A stretch of DNA of 64,000 bases from Gemmatimonadota bacterium. Lineage in GTDB: Bacteria > Gemmatimonadota > Gemmatimonadetes > Gemmatimonadales > Gemmatimonadaceae. The position numbers and the translations under genes are program-made. The stretch spans positions 62,001 to 126,000 of the forward strand of contig JADKAQ010000002.1 in the NCBI GenBank assembly GCA_016719105.1, in the 5' to 3' direction. Below are positions 17,439 to 31,000 of this stretch, piece by piece. Under the pieces are notes generated by a model, which ran no database searches, was not told the DNA's origin, and worked only from the letters and a program-made list of their open reading frames with translations. Each line of letters starts with the position of its first letter. The stretch's first letter is position 1.

Positions 17439-19121
17439 TCAATTGGGGACGTGCGTGCGCGCTTCGCGGCGGTACACCGGCTTGCCGGCCACCCAGGTCG
17501 AGAGCACGTTGGTCTGGAGGACGAGTTCCGGGGCGATGCGCATGATGTCCTGGTCGAGCACGACGAAGTCGGCATACTTGCCGGCCTCGAGCGACCCGAC
17601 CTCCTTCTCCATGAACGCCGACCAGGCGGCCCAGATCGTCATCGACTTGAGCGCCTCGTCGCGCGTCATGCGCTGCTCGGGGAACCAGCCGCCCACCGGC
17701 CAGTTGTTGTCGTCCTGCCGCGCGATCGACGCATGGAAGGAGATGAGCGGGTTGGACTTCTCCACCGGGAGGTCGCTCCCGTTGGGGATGATGACGCCGC
17801 TGTTGAGGAGCGAGCGCCAGGCGTACGCCCCGAGCAGGCGCTGCTGCCCCAGGCGATTGCCGGCCCAGTACATGTCGCTCGTCTGGTGCGAGGCCTGCAT
17901 CGACGGGATCACCCCCAACTGCGCAAAGCGCGGAATGTCATCGGGGTGGATGATCTGCGCGTGCTCGATACGGAAGCGATGGTCTGCCGAGGGGACGGCG
18001 GAGAGGGCCGCCTCGAACTCGTTGAGCACGGTGCGGTTGGCACGGTCGCCGATGGCGTGCACGTTGAGCTGGAAGCCGCGACGGAGCGCCTCGGCGCCCA
18101 CGCGGCGCACCGCGCCGGCCGGGGTGAGCGTCAAGCCGGTCGTCTTGGCGTCGTCGCTGTACGGTTCCAGGAGCGAGGCGCCGCGCGAGCCTAACGCGCC
18201 GTCGGCGACCATCTTGATCGCCTTGATCCAGAGATGCCCGTCGTAGAGCCCGGACTGCGGCCCGCGCCCGAAGTAGTAGGCCAGGTTGGCGCTGTCGCCG
18301 GCGATCATGACGTAGTTGCGCAGCGGGAACTTCCCTTCCTTCGCCAACGCCTCGAAGACGTCGATCGACTCCTTCCCCACGCCGGCGTCGTGCACGCTGG
18401 TGAGCCCCCAGCGGTTCAGCTCCTGCGTGGCGGCCGTCGCGGCGGCGCGCAGCTCGTCCGTCGAGGGCGGTGGGATGACCTTCTCCACGAGCGACATCGC
18501 CGCGTCGACCAGCACGCCGGTGGGGGCGCCGTTGGCGGCGCGCTCGATGCGGCCGCCGAACGGGTCCTTGCTGCTGGCGGTGATCGACGCGGCCTTCATC
18601 GCCGCGGCGTTGAGCAGGGCGGCGTGCCCGTCCACACGGAAGAGGAAGACCGGGTGCCCCGGAACGGCGGCACTCAACTTGTCGTGCGTGGGTAAGCGAG
18701 TGTCGGCCCAATCGTTCTGGTCCCACGCGACGCCCATGATCCACCGCCCCGCGGGCGTCCCCTTCGCTCGCTCGGCCACCCGGGCGATGATCTCGTCGTA
18801 CGAAGTGGTGCCGCGCAGGTCGACCGTCTGCAATGCCTGCCCGAGTCCCATCAGGTGCACGTGCGCGTCGATCATCCCCGGGATGACCGTCTTGCCGTCC
18901 AGGTCGACGACCTGCGTGCTGCTCCCCTTCATCGCGGTGATGAGGCGCGCCGGCCCGGTGGCGACGATGCGCCCGCCGCGAATCGCCATGGCATCGACGA
19001 CCGGGCGGTTCTGGTCGACCGTGTAGATGCGGGCGTTGGTGACGATGAGGTCGGGCGCCTGGGCGCGGACCGTGGGTGCAGCGACGCAGAGGGCGGCGGC
19101 GATCAGGTGCGAGCGCGTCAT
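17439..19121 (-). CDS. Secreted amidohydrolase, YtcJ/amidohydrolase-3 type
   Basis: Metal-dependent hydrolase of C-N bonds, 560 residues, exported by an N-terminal signal (MTRSHLIAAALCVAAPTVRAQ). The amidohydrolase-3 layout is clear: the small beta-sandwich NARIYTVDQNRPVVDAMAIRGGRIVATG, metal site DAHVHLMG (about 86-93), GLTSVHDAGV, the lysine-bearing IKAIKMVADGALGSRGASL strand, NVHAIGDRANR, RIEHAQIIHPDD and the C-terminal GSLEAGKYADFVVLD. Relatives include N-substituted formamide deformylases and AepA-type exoenzyme regulators; substrate is not predictable. It is likely the first gene of the run that continues with the four-helix protein and the BtuF-like gene. Confidence 0.92.
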   Translation of the reverse strand: MTRSHLIAAALCVAAPTVRAQAPDLIVTNARIYTVDQNRPVVDAMAIRGGRIVATGPARLITAMKGSSTQVVDLDGKTVIPGMIDAHVHLMGLGQALQTVDLRGTTSYDEIIARVAERAKGTPAGRWIMGVAWDQNDWADTRLPTHDKLSAAVPGHPVFLFRVDGHAALLNAAAMKAASITASSKDPFGGRIERAANGAPTGVLVDAAMSLVEKVIPPPSTDELRAAATAATQELNRWGLTSVHDAGVGKESIDVFEALAKEGKFPLRNYVMIAGDSANLAYYFGRGPQSGLYDGHLWIKAIKMVADGALGSRGASLLEPYSDDAKTTGLTLTPAGAVRRVGAEALRRGFQLNVHAIGDRANRTVLNEFEAALSAVPSADHRFRIEHAQIIHPDDIPRFAQLGVIPSMQASHQTSDMYWAGNRLGQQRLLGAYAWRSLLNSGVIIPNGSDLPVEKSNPLISFHASIARQDDNNWPVGGWFPEQRMTRDEALKSMTIWAAWSAFMEKEVGSLEAGKYADFVVLDQDIMRIAPELVLQTNVLSTWVAGKPVYRREARTHVPN

Positions 19122-19207
19122 CGGATGACCATGGAATAGGCAAACGGGGGACGCGGGAATGCCGCGCCCTCGGGTGCAGGGAATGTGCGTGGTCCGGAGG
19201 GGAGGCG

Positions 19208-19912
19208 CTACGCCCGCTTGCGCCTTGCCACGAGGAACAGCGGCACGGCGATCATGACGAGGTACGCCGCCATCGCGAACGGCGAGTTGGCGCCTAACGC
19301 CCCCATCGCCTCTTCCATGTCGAAGGCGCCGTCGAACGGCTTGGCGGCGAGCGCGGCGAGGATGACCCCCATGATGGCACCGCCGGCGATGAGTCCGTAC
19401 GAGAAGAGGACGCCAGGCCCGCTGTCGGCCTCCGGTTCCTCGCGCTCCTCGGGGCCCAGCTTGCGATCGATGAGCCAGCGCAGCACCCTATCCACGAACA
19501 TCGTGGCCGAGGTCGAGATGGGGAGGTACGCGTCGACCGCGATGGGGAGCGACGGGAGGCCGAGGATTTCGAGGGCGATGGCGAGGAAGACGCGCGTCAC
19601 GATCGTCGACTTGGCGCCGTTGAGGAAGTGAATCATCCCGCCCACGAGGAGCGCGGAGGTCACGGCGCCGAAGACGAGGCCGATCTGCTGGCGCTTGGGG
19701 GTGGCGCCGACCAGGAAGCCGGTCTTGAGATGCTGCGACGTCGCCGCCGCCACGGCGGCCGAGACGCAGACCACGCCGCCGATGGACAGGGCGAGGACGC
19801 GGTGCTCGATCCCGGTCCACCCCACCGCCAGGAACAAGAGTGCGGTCATCAGCACGGTCGCAACCGTCATCCCCGAGATGGGGTTCGAGCTGACGCCGAT
19901 TGGCCCTACGAC
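19208..19912 (-). pseudogene. C-terminal half of an OPT-family oligopeptide transporter (5'-truncated)
   Basis: The frame reads as the second half of an OPT transporter: VVGPIGVSSNPISGMTVATVL, the loop SQHLKTGFLVGATPKRQQIG, GLPSLPIAVDAYLPISTSATMFVDRVLRW, and final helices FSYGLIAGGAIMGVILAALA and AAYLVMIAVPLFLVARRKRA. Intact bacterial members have roughly 600-650 residues; this piece has about 234, so close to 400 N-terminal residues are absent. Recognisable OPT sequence begins exactly where the upstream DUF4349 gene ends; the two frames overlap by seven bases. An internal ATG at 19870 (MTVATVL) could start a 220-residue product, but without half of the transport core it is unlikely to work. 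A deletion joining two genes, or an assembly join, would explain it. Confidence 0.7.
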
Positions 19913-20862
19913 TGTGTCTCGCTCGCGCGGAGCACCGGGGCGAGGCGCCGCGGGCGGAAGCGGCGCCAGGCCAGCGCGCCGATGGCGAGGAGCACGGCCA
20001 CCGGGATGACAGTCCCTAACGAGGCGATGAAGGCGGCGACGAAGCGGACGAAGTTGCGCCACGCGTCCTTGAACGCCTCGCCGAGGATGTTCTCCCCCGG
20101 GGTGGGGCTCACGAGCGGGGCGCGCTCGTGCACGGTGACGGTGAGCGTGCTGGTGGCAACGCGCGTCTTGAGGTAACGCAGGCGCCCCTCGTAGCGCTCG
20201 ATCTCCTCACGCACACGGGCCAGCTCGCGCTCGACGTTCAGGACGTCCTCCAGCTTGCCCGCGCGCGTGGCCAGGAGCGTCACGAGGCGCTCCTCGAGTC
20301 GGCGCGCATTCGCGGTGCGGGCCGACAGGTCGACGAACTCCTCGCCGACGTCCTCGGCCGTGGAGTTGACCGTCTCGACCTTGCCGATGGGGCGCAGCCC
20401 GGCCAGCGCCTCGTCGTACCGCGCCGAGGGGACCTTGAGCTCGATGGTGGCGCTGCGCACTTCGTAGGCGCCGGCCGACAGCGAGGTGTTGCCGACCCAT
20501 CCGCCTAACGCGGTGGCGATGCGCTGCACGGCGGCGATGGCGAGTTCGAGCGAGTCGACCTGCACCGAGGCGGTCCCGGTGCGGATGATCATCGACGTCG
20601 CCGACGCCGCTCCCCCCTGGGCGGCGGTGGCCTGGTCCAGCGTCGCCTGCGCCCCACCCTCGGCGGACACCTTCTCCGACGAGATTCCGCGCGCCGCGAT
20701 CGCCTCGGGGGCGGCGACCATGTCCGCGGCAGGGGCGGGGCTCGCGAGGGACGACTCGCTGGGGAGGAGCGCCTGACGGCCCGAGGCACGGTCTCCGCAG
20801 GCGGCGACCAGGGCGGCCGCGACGAGTGAGAGCGGGATGAGGGAGCGAAGCGGGCGCGACAT
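19906..20862 (-). CDS. DUF4349 lipoprotein with C-terminal membrane anchor
   Basis: 318-residue envelope protein. The signal ends in a lipobox (LVAAALVAAC, Cys at about 21). A low-complexity Ala/Ser/Glu region precedes the DUF4349 domain (about 90-260): IIRTGTASVQVDSLELAIAAVQRIATALGGWVGNTS, then a coiled-coil (VDLSARTANARRLEERLVTLLATRAGKLEDVLNVERELARVREEIERYEGRLRYLKTRV), and a final transmembrane helix (FVAAFIASLGTVIPVAVLLAIGALAW) with a basic tail. Function of DUF4349 is unknown. ATG 20862 is chosen because the signal peptide starts there; the open frame continues upstream but is non-coding in character. The last eight codons may have been altered by the junction with the OPT fragment. Confidence 0.87.
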   Translation of the reverse strand: MSRPLRSLIPLSLVAAALVAACGDRASGRQALLPSESSLASPAPAADMVAAPEAIAARGISSEKVSAEGGAQATLDQATAAQGGAASATSMIIRTGTASVQVDSLELAIAAVQRIATALGGWVGNTSLSAGAYEVRSATIELKVPSARYDEALAGLRPIGKVETVNSTAEDVGEEFVDLSARTANARRLEERLVTLLATRAGKLEDVLNVERELARVREEIERYEGRLRYLKTRVATSTLTVTVHERAPLVSPTPGENILGEAFKDAWRNFVRFVAAFIASLGTVIPVAVLLAIGALAWRRFRPRRLAPVLRASETQS

Positions 20863-21069
20863 GGTGCGTCTCCAGGAGGCTGAGAGGGATGCCCGGCGGG
20901 TGATCCGCCGGTCTGGAAGGGAGACGTCGCCCGACGCCGAACTTGCACACGCCGGGTGTCGCTCCCCCGAATCAGCACGCGGCACCGTGCGCGTTCTCGG
21001 CTCATGACCGCTCCCCCGACCGTCGCAACCGGGGTGGGTTAGCTTTCCCGCACTTCTTTCCCAGACGTC

Positions 21070-22914
21070 ATGCGATTCCTGTCGCGCCGCGCCGCAGCCC
21101 CGCTCCTCGTTCCGTTCGCTTCGCTCGCACTGTCGGCGCCGGTCGCCGGCCAGCGGGGGGGCGCCAAGGCTGCCGACATCTCGGCGCCGGTGAGCGACCT
21201 GCGGTACGAGGTGTCCTTCACCAGGGCGACGGCGGCCGAGCGGGTCCTCAAGGTCACGACGCGTTTCGCGGTCACCGGGCGGGAGCCCGTCCTGCTCTCG
21301 CTCCCGGCGTGGACCCCCGGGGCATACGAGCTGTCGTTCTTCGCCCGCCACGTCCACCAGTTTGCGGCCACCTCCGACGGCAGGCCGCTCACGTGGGACA
21401 AGCTCGACGCCGACACCTGGCGCATTGCACCTGCCGGCGCGAAGGCCGTGACGGTCACGTTCGACTATCGTGCCGACTCGCTGGACAATGCGATGGCGTG
21501 GTCGCGCGACGACTTCGCCTTCTTCAACGGGACCAACCTCTTCCTCTATCCCGAGGGGCGTGACCCGGCGTTCGGCGCGACGGTGACCGTCACGACCGAG
21601 CCGACGTGGAAGGTGACGACCGGCATGCCGGCGGGCGGGGCGCGCAGCTACAGCGCGCGCAACTACCACGACCTGGTCGACATGCCCTTCTTCGTCGGGG
21701 CGTTCGATGTCGACTCGCAACAGGTGCAGGGCAAGTGGGTGCGCGTGGCATCGTATCCCGAGGGGCAGCTGGCGCGCGACGAGCGTCGCACCTTCTGGGA
21801 GCAGGTGCAACGCATGTTCCCGCCGATGATCGACGCGATGGGGGGCGACGTGCCGTACGACACGTACACGATCCTCACCGTCTTCGACTCGTCGTCGCAG
21901 GGGGGGAGCGCGCTGGAGCACGCCAACTCGCACCTCGGCATCTACACGCCGTACATCATCGGCAACCCCGCATTCCCGTCCATCACGGCGCACGAGATCT
22001 TTCACCTGTGGAACGTGAAGCGGATGCGCCCGACCGACATGGTCCCGTACCGCTACGATCGGGCGCAGCCCACCACGTGGCTCTGGGTGAGCGAGGGGAT
22101 CACCGACTACTACGCCGATCTCGCATTGGTGCGCGGCGGCGTCATCGACTCCACCGACTTCCTGGCGGTGACGACCGGGAAGATCGAGGAGGTCGCCGCG
22201 GCCCCCGCCGTCGCGCTCGAGGACGCGTCGCTCTCCACGTGGATGCACCCGACCGACGGGACCGGGTACCTCTACTATCCCAAGGGGTCGCTCGCCGGGC
22301 TGCTGCTCGACATCCTCATTCGCGACGCCAGCGACAACGCGGCGGGGCTCGATGACGTGATGCGCGAGGTGTACCAGAAGACGTACAAGACGGGGAAGGG
22401 GTTCACCGCCCAGGACTGGTGGGGGGCGGTGACGCGCGCCGCGAAGGGGAAGGGCTTCACCGACTTCAACGCGCGCTACATCGACGGCCGCGAGCCGTTC
22501 CCGTGGGGCACCACGTTGCCGCTGGCGGGGCTCAGGCTCAAGGTCGACACGCTGCGCGAGCCGCGCATCGGCGTACTCACGGCGATGGACTCCGCGGGGA
22601 CGGCGGTGGTCGTCACTGAGCTGGAGCCGGGTGGCGCCGCCGAGGCCGCCGGGGTGAAGTCGGGGGACGAGTTGATCAGCGTGGGCGAGATCCCGGTGGC
22701 CGAGGGGTTCGGGACGAAGTTCCGCGCCCGGTACGGAAAGGCCGAAGGGCAGCAGATCCCGCTCAAGGTGAAGCGAGGCGGACGTGAACTCACGCTGACG
22801 ATTGCGGTGCGCATGTCGATCAGCACGTCGCAGCGGATCATCTTCGACCCCTCGGCCTCGCCCAAGGCGCGGCGCGTGCGGCGCGGGATCATGACGGGGA
22901 AGGTCGACCCGTAG
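21070..22914 (+). CDS. Secreted M61 glycyl aminopeptidase-like metalloprotease
   Basis: Extracytoplasmic zinc peptidase of the M61 family, 614 residues with a signal peptide (about 1-28). An N-terminal beta domain (about 40-180) leads to the gluzincin core: HEIFHLWN gives His308, Glu309 and His312, and the third ligand Glu342 lies in LWVSEGITDYYADL. The family-typical NVKRMRPTDMVPYRYDR follows the first motif. A PDZ domain occupies about 520-600 (ELEPGGAAEAAGVKSGDELISVGEIPV). M61 enzymes remove N-terminal residues, mainly Gly or Ala. It is divergent from the DUF4349 gene and ends at a strong hairpin shared with the converging S9 peptidase gene. Confidence 0.94.
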   Translation: MRFLSRRAAAPLLVPFASLALSAPVAGQRGGAKAADISAPVSDLRYEVSFTRATAAERVLKVTTRFAVTGREPVLLSLPAWTPGAYELSFFARHVHQFAATSDGRPLTWDKLDADTWRIAPAGAKAVTVTFDYRADSLDNAMAWSRDDFAFFNGTNLFLYPEGRDPAFGATVTVTTEPTWKVTTGMPAGGARSYSARNYHDLVDMPFFVGAFDVDSQQVQGKWVRVASYPEGQLARDERRTFWEQVQRMFPPMIDAMGGDVPYDTYTILTVFDSSSQGGSALEHANSHLGIYTPYIIGNPAFPSITAHEIFHLWNVKRMRPTDMVPYRYDRAQPTTWLWVSEGITDYYADLALVRGGVIDSTDFLAVTTGKIEEVAAAPAVALEDASLSTWMHPTDGTGYLYYPKGSLAGLLLDILIRDASDNAAGLDDVMREVYQKTYKTGKGFTAQDWWGAVTRAAKGKGFTDFNARYIDGREPFPWGTTLPLAGLRLKVDTLREPRIGVLTAMDSAGTAVVVTELEPGGAAEAAGVKSGDELISVGEIPVAEGFGTKFRARYGKAEGQQIPLKVKRGGRELTLTIAVRMSISTSQRIIFDPSASPKARRVRRGIMTGKVDP

Positions 22915-22944
22915 CCTCCCGCGCCACGACACGGCGGGGAAACG

Positions 22945-22976
22945 ACGACGGGGGCGCCAGGTGGCGCCCCCGTCGT
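22945..22976. terminator. Strong bidirectional hairpin terminator
   Basis: A perfect 14-bp stem, 22945-22958 with 22963-22976 (ACGACGGGGGCGCC against GGCGCCCCCGTCGT), closing a 4-base AGGT loop. It separates the stop of the M61 gene from the stop of the converging S9 peptidase gene and can end both transcripts. Confidence 0.85.
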
Positions 22977-23002
22977 GCGTTGCATCTGTCGGGATCGGGC
23001 GG

Positions 23003-25108
<2,106 letters not shown>

Positions 25109-25138
25109 GGCGAACTCGGTGTTCGGGTGAAACGACAG

Positions 25139-26680
25139 CTACATCTTCACGCACGCATTGGGGCGCTGGTATCGGGGAGCGGGGCGCGCGTTGTCGGACT
25201 TGTACCACTCGACCTTGGCCGCGTCGCGCGCCGGCGCGCCGCGATAGGACCCGCGCATCATCGCCTCGATCTCGTCGGCCTCGCGCGGGAGGCCGCAGCT
25301 CACCCACTCGACCCCCTCTTCCGTCACCACATAGTCGTCCTCGATGCGCACGCCGATGTCGGCGTACTTGCGCACCGTGGCCCCGATGGCCGCCACCAAC
25401 TGCGCGTTGCGGGGCGTCTTCGGGAGGATGTCGAGCAGGTTGCCTCGCACGTAGATCCCCGGCTCGATCGTGAAGGCGCTCCCCGGGTTCACGATCCCCG
25501 TGTAGTAGTACTGGTCGGGATCGTGCACCTCGAGGCCGATGCCGTGACCCAGCCCGTGCATGTAGTAGAGCCCTACCTGCGAGCACTGCCGCTGCTGCGT
25601 CCCCTCGCCACAGTCGTACGTGGCGTCCGGTGACTCGATGAGGCCGAGTCGTGCGAGCCCGGCGGCGATCACGGCGCGCGCAGAGTCGCTCATCGTGCGC
25701 GCCGGCTTCCCCGGCTTGATGTTGCGCTCGGCGGCGGCCTGCGCGTCGCGCACGACCTGGTACACGGCGCGCTGCTCGGGCGTGAAGGTTCCGCTCACCG
25801 GAAACGAGCGCGTGATGTCCGCAGCGTAGCCTTGGTACTGCGCCGCTACGTCCATCACGATGATGTCGCCCGCCTTCACGAAGCGGTCGTCCTTGTTGTA
25901 GTGCAGCGTGGTGGAGTTCTCCCCGGAGCCGACGATCGAGGCGTAGGCCGGGCGGTCGGCGCCGTTGCGCCGGAACATGTACTCCACCAGCGCCTGGATC
26001 TCGAACTCGTTCATCCCCGGCTCCACGGCGAGCATCGCCTCACGATGCGCGTCCATCGAGACGGCGACCGCCTTGCGAATGATCTCCAGCTCGGCCGCGC
26101 TCTTGGTGCCGCGCAGTTTGGCGACCACGGTATTGGCGCTGGCGATGGAGAGCGTGGGGCGAGCCGCCCGCAACTCGCGCACGAAGCGGTCGTCGCCGTT
26201 CAGCGTATCGCCCCCCTCCGACAGGTCGGCGAGGACGCGCAGCGTCGAGGCGCCGTCGAGCGCCGAGTCGAGCGCGGGCTGGAACTCGCCGATCGGGCGA
26301 GCGGCGAGACCGGTGAGCTGACCCGCGAGGGTGGGGCCGTTCCGTTTTCCACTCCACACTTCCTGTGCCGGGTTCTTCCCCTGCACGAAGAGCGTCCAGC
26401 GGACGTTGTCCCCCTTGCGGGTCATGAGCAGCGTGGCGTCGGCCTCGCGATAGCCCGTGAGATAGAGAAAGCCGGGCGACTGGAAGAACGACATGTAGTC
26501 CTGCACCGGCGATACCGCGCCCCGCGCGACGAAGACGCCGTCGCCCAATTGCTCGGCGAGCGCGGCGCGGCGGGCGGCGTGTTCGGCGAGCGGGACCTGC
26601 GCCGCCAGCGGCAACGCGCACAGCGCCGCGAGCGAGAGGGCCGCGAGGAGGGGGGCGGGGCGTGACGCGAGTCGTCGCAT
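25139..26680 (-). CDS. Secreted M24 aminopeptidase P-type metallopeptidase
   Basis: Dinuclear metal peptidase of the pita-bread fold that removes an N-terminal residue preceding proline, 513 residues. Unlike cytoplasmic PepP it has a signal peptide (about 1-27, ending LPLAAQ). The N-terminal creatinase domain is followed by a catalytic domain with the full ligand set: IVMDVAAQYQGYAADITRSF (two Asp), HGLGHGIGLEVHD (His), FTIEPGIYV (Glu) and VRIEDDYVVTEEG (Glu). Extra cysteines (YDCGEGTQQRQCSQ, CGLP, NACVKM) suggest disulfides in the periplasm. It sits between the acyl-CoA dehydrogenase and S9 peptidase genes; together with S9 it would help degrade proline-containing peptides. Confidence 0.93.
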   Translation of the reverse strand: MRRLASRPAPLLAALSLAALCALPLAAQVPLAEHAARRAALAEQLGDGVFVARGAVSPVQDYMSFFQSPGFLYLTGYREADATLLMTRKGDNVRWTLFVQGKNPAQEVWSGKRNGPTLAGQLTGLAARPIGEFQPALDSALDGASTLRVLADLSEGGDTLNGDDRFVRELRAARPTLSIASANTVVAKLRGTKSAAELEIIRKAVAVSMDAHREAMLAVEPGMNEFEIQALVEYMFRRNGADRPAYASIVGSGENSTTLHYNKDDRFVKAGDIIVMDVAAQYQGYAADITRSFPVSGTFTPEQRAVYQVVRDAQAAAERNIKPGKPARTMSDSARAVIAAGLARLGLIESPDATYDCGEGTQQRQCSQVGLYYMHGLGHGIGLEVHDPDQYYYTGIVNPGSAFTIEPGIYVRGNLLDILPKTPRNAQLVAAIGATVRKYADIGVRIEDDYVVTEEGVEWVSCGLPREADEIEAMMRGSYRGAPARDAAKVEWYKSDNARPAPRYQRPNACVKM

Positions 26681-26701
26681 GATGGGGGCAGGACGGGTGG
26701 G

Positions 26702-27847
<1,146 letters not shown>

Positions 27848-27939
27848 GGGAGTGTTGCGGTCGAGTGGGCGCGGCCGGGGCGTTTCGGTGCCGCCATCGG
27901 GCCCCGATAATGTAGCGCGCGGAATCCCTGATACGACGA

Positions 27940-27965
27940 CGGGCGCCTCCCTGGGAAGGCGCCCG
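27940..27965. terminator. Hairpin after the metal-efflux operon
   Basis: A 9-bp stem CGGGCGCCT (27940-27948) with AGGCGCCCG (27957-27965) and an 8-base loop. It lies between the stop of the RND gene (28001) and the start of the acyl-CoA dehydrogenase (27847), both on the minus strand. There is no T-run, so it may be weak or Rho-assisted. Confidence 0.6.
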
Positions 27966-28000
27966 CTATCGGTGGCGTGGTCAGGCCAGGTGCGGCGATG

Positions 28001-31000
28001 CTACACGCCGTACTCGCCCGTCGCCGTTCCGGGGAGGGCCGCGACCACCGGCTCGTTCCACCCGGCCTCCTCTGTCGACTTCCGACGCACGCGCCACTTC
28101 TCGAGGGCGAGGTAGAGCGTGGGGAGGACGAAGAGGGTGAGGATGGTGCTCGTGATCAGCCCGCCGATGACCACGCTGGCCAGCGGACGCTGCACCTCGC
28201 TCCCCGGGCTGTGCGAGAGCGCCATCGGGACGAAGCCCAGGCTCGCCACCAACGCGGTCATGAGCACCGGGCGCAAACGATCGGCAGCGCCGCGGCGCAC
28301 CGCGAGATCGAGCGGGAGTCCGCCGGCACGCAGCGCGTTCATGTGCGAGACGAGCACGACGCCGTTGAGCACCGCGATGCCGAACAGCGCGATGAAGCCG
28401 ATGCTGGCCGACAGGTTGAGGTTGAGCCCGCGCAGCCAGAGCACCGCGATCCCGCCGACGAGGGCGAAGGGCACGTTGGTGAGGACGAGGAACGACTGCG
28501 TGATGGAGCGGAACGAGGCGAAGAGCAGCAGGTAGATGAGGAGGAGCGCCGCCGGAACGACGATGGTGAGGCGCCCCATCGCCCGTTGCTGGTTCTCGTA
28601 CTGCCCGCCCCACTCGAGGAAGGTCCCCGCGGGGAGTTGCACCTCGCGGGCGATGCGCGCACGCACCTCCTGCACGAAGCTCCCCAGGTCTCGCCCGCGC
28701 ACGTTGCTGAGCACGAGCGCTCGCCGCTGCCCGTCCTCGTGGCCGATGAGTTCCGGCCCGGTCGTGGAGACGAGTTCCGCCACCGCCGTCAGGGGGACCA
28801 TCGCACCGGACGGGGTGCGGATGGTGAGCTGCGACAGCGCCGAGATGTCGTTGCGCTGCGCGTCGGGGTAGCGCACCACCATCCCGATGCGCCGCGGCCC
28901 GTCGACCAGTTCGCTCGCCACCTGCGACCCCATCGCCAGCTCGACCGGACGCTGCACATCGGCGACCGACAGCCCGTACTGCGCCAGGGCGTCGCGCTTG
29001 ATGCGAATGGCGATCTGTCCCGACCCTTCGCTCACCTCGACGGCGGCGTCGGCGTTGCCGGGGATCGTGCTGATGATCGACAGCATCTGCGCGGCCAGGC
29101 GCTGGTTCTGCTCGATGTTGTTGCTGACGACCTTGATGCCGAGGTCCGTCTTGATCCCGCTCTCGGCCTCATCCAGTCGCATCTGCAGCGGCTGCGTGAA
29201 CGAGATCTCGAGGCCGGGGATCACCGCGAGCACCGAGTCGAACACGGTGACCAGTCCGTCCTGGTCTTTCGCCGTCGTCCACTCGTCCTGCGGCTTGAGG
29301 ATGACGTACATGTCCCCCTCGAACAGCCCCATCGCCTCGGTCGCGAGGTCGGGGCGCCCTTCCTTGGTCACCACCGTCACCACTTCGGGGAACTTCCGGA
29401 TGATGCGCTCGGCCTGCTGCGACAGCCGGGTCGCCTCATCCAGCGAGATGGACGGGAGACGACGCGAGGTGATCAGGATCGATCCCTCGTTGAGCTTGGG
29501 CATGAACTCGGTCCCGATCCATCCTAACGAGGCCACCGCAATGGCGACGAGCACGACCGACACGCCGACGATCTGGAAGCCGCGGGCCAGGATCCACTCC
29601 AGTCCATTCGCGTACTTCCGGTTGAGCGACTCGAAGAACGGGCTCGGCTTCTCCTCGTGATGGTGCAGGAGCCAGCCACTGATCGACGGGATGTAGGTGA
29701 GCGCGAGCAGGAGCGAGCCGAGCACCGCCGTCACCACCGTGAAGGCCATCGGCTTGAACATGCGCCCTTCCATCCCGTCGAGCGTGAAGATCGGGATGTA
29801 GACCGCGACGATGATGGCGATGCCGAACAGGATCGGGCGCCCCACCTCGACCGCCGCCGAGCGGAAGAGCGTGAACCGTTCGCTTTCCCGGCCGTGCTCC
29901 AGGCGTCGCACGAAGTTCTCCACCATCACCACCGACGCGTCGACGATGAGGCCGAAGTCGAGCGCACCGAGGCTCATCAGGTTGGCCGAATAGCCGAAGA
30001 AGAACATCCCGCCAAAGGCGATGAGCATCGAGAGCGGGATGACCGAGGCGACGATGAGCGAGGCCCGCACGTTGCGCAGGAAGAGGAAGAGCACCGCGAT
30101 GACGAGGAGCCCTCCCTCGATCAGGTTCTTCGCCAGCGTCCGCGTCGTGCGCCCCACCAGGTCGGTCTGGTCGTAGAACGGGGTGATCTCCACGTGGGCC
30201 GGAATCGCGGCGCGGATCTCCTCCATGCGCTCGCGCACCGCCTTGATCACGCGCCGGGAGTCGGCCCCCTTGAGCTTGAGCACCATCCCGCTCACGACTT
30301 CGCCGGCGCCGTCCTTCGTGACGGCCCCCTGCCGCGGGAGCGCACCGATCTTCACCTCGGCCACGTCGGCCACGCGCACCGGCATCCCGTTGGCGGAGGC
30401 AATCACGATCTGCTCGATGTCGCGCGCCCGGTCCACGCGCCCGAGGCCGCGCAGCGTGTAGCGCTCGCCCCCCGTCTCGAGGTAGGAGCCGCCGAACGAC
30501 ATGTTGTTGTCGGCGAGCGCCCGATGCACGTCATCGATCGTCAGGCGGCGCGCCGTCAGGCGCGTCGGGTCCACCTCGACCTGGATCTGCTCCGTGTACC
30601 CGCCCCACGTGTTCACCTCGGACACACCGGGCACGGTGCGCAGGCGCGGGCGGATGGTGTACTCCTGCAGCGTCTTGAGTTCGGTGAGCGAGAGCGAGTC
30701 GCTGGTGACCACGTACTGGTACAACTCGCCCATCGGCGTCGAGACGGGGCCTAACGTGGCCTCCACCCCCGCCGGCAACGATCCCTTCGCGTCGTTGAGC
30801 CGCTGCTGCACCAGCGTCCGCGCGAAGTAGATGTCCATCTTGTCGGGGAACGGGACCGTGATGAGCGACAGCCCGAACTTCGACACCGAGCGCACCTGGT
30901 CGGCCCCCTGGATCCCCATCAGCGAGGACTCCAACGGGTAGGTCACGAGGCGCTCCACATCTTCCGGCGCCATCCCCGGGGCGACGGTGATCACCTCGAC

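Noticed and set aside
20863..22932. A long N-terminal extension of the DUF4349 frame, about 1008 residues in total
   Set aside because: It is antisense to the M61 peptidase gene, which has a complete catalytic motif; the lipoprotein signal at 20862 marks the true start.
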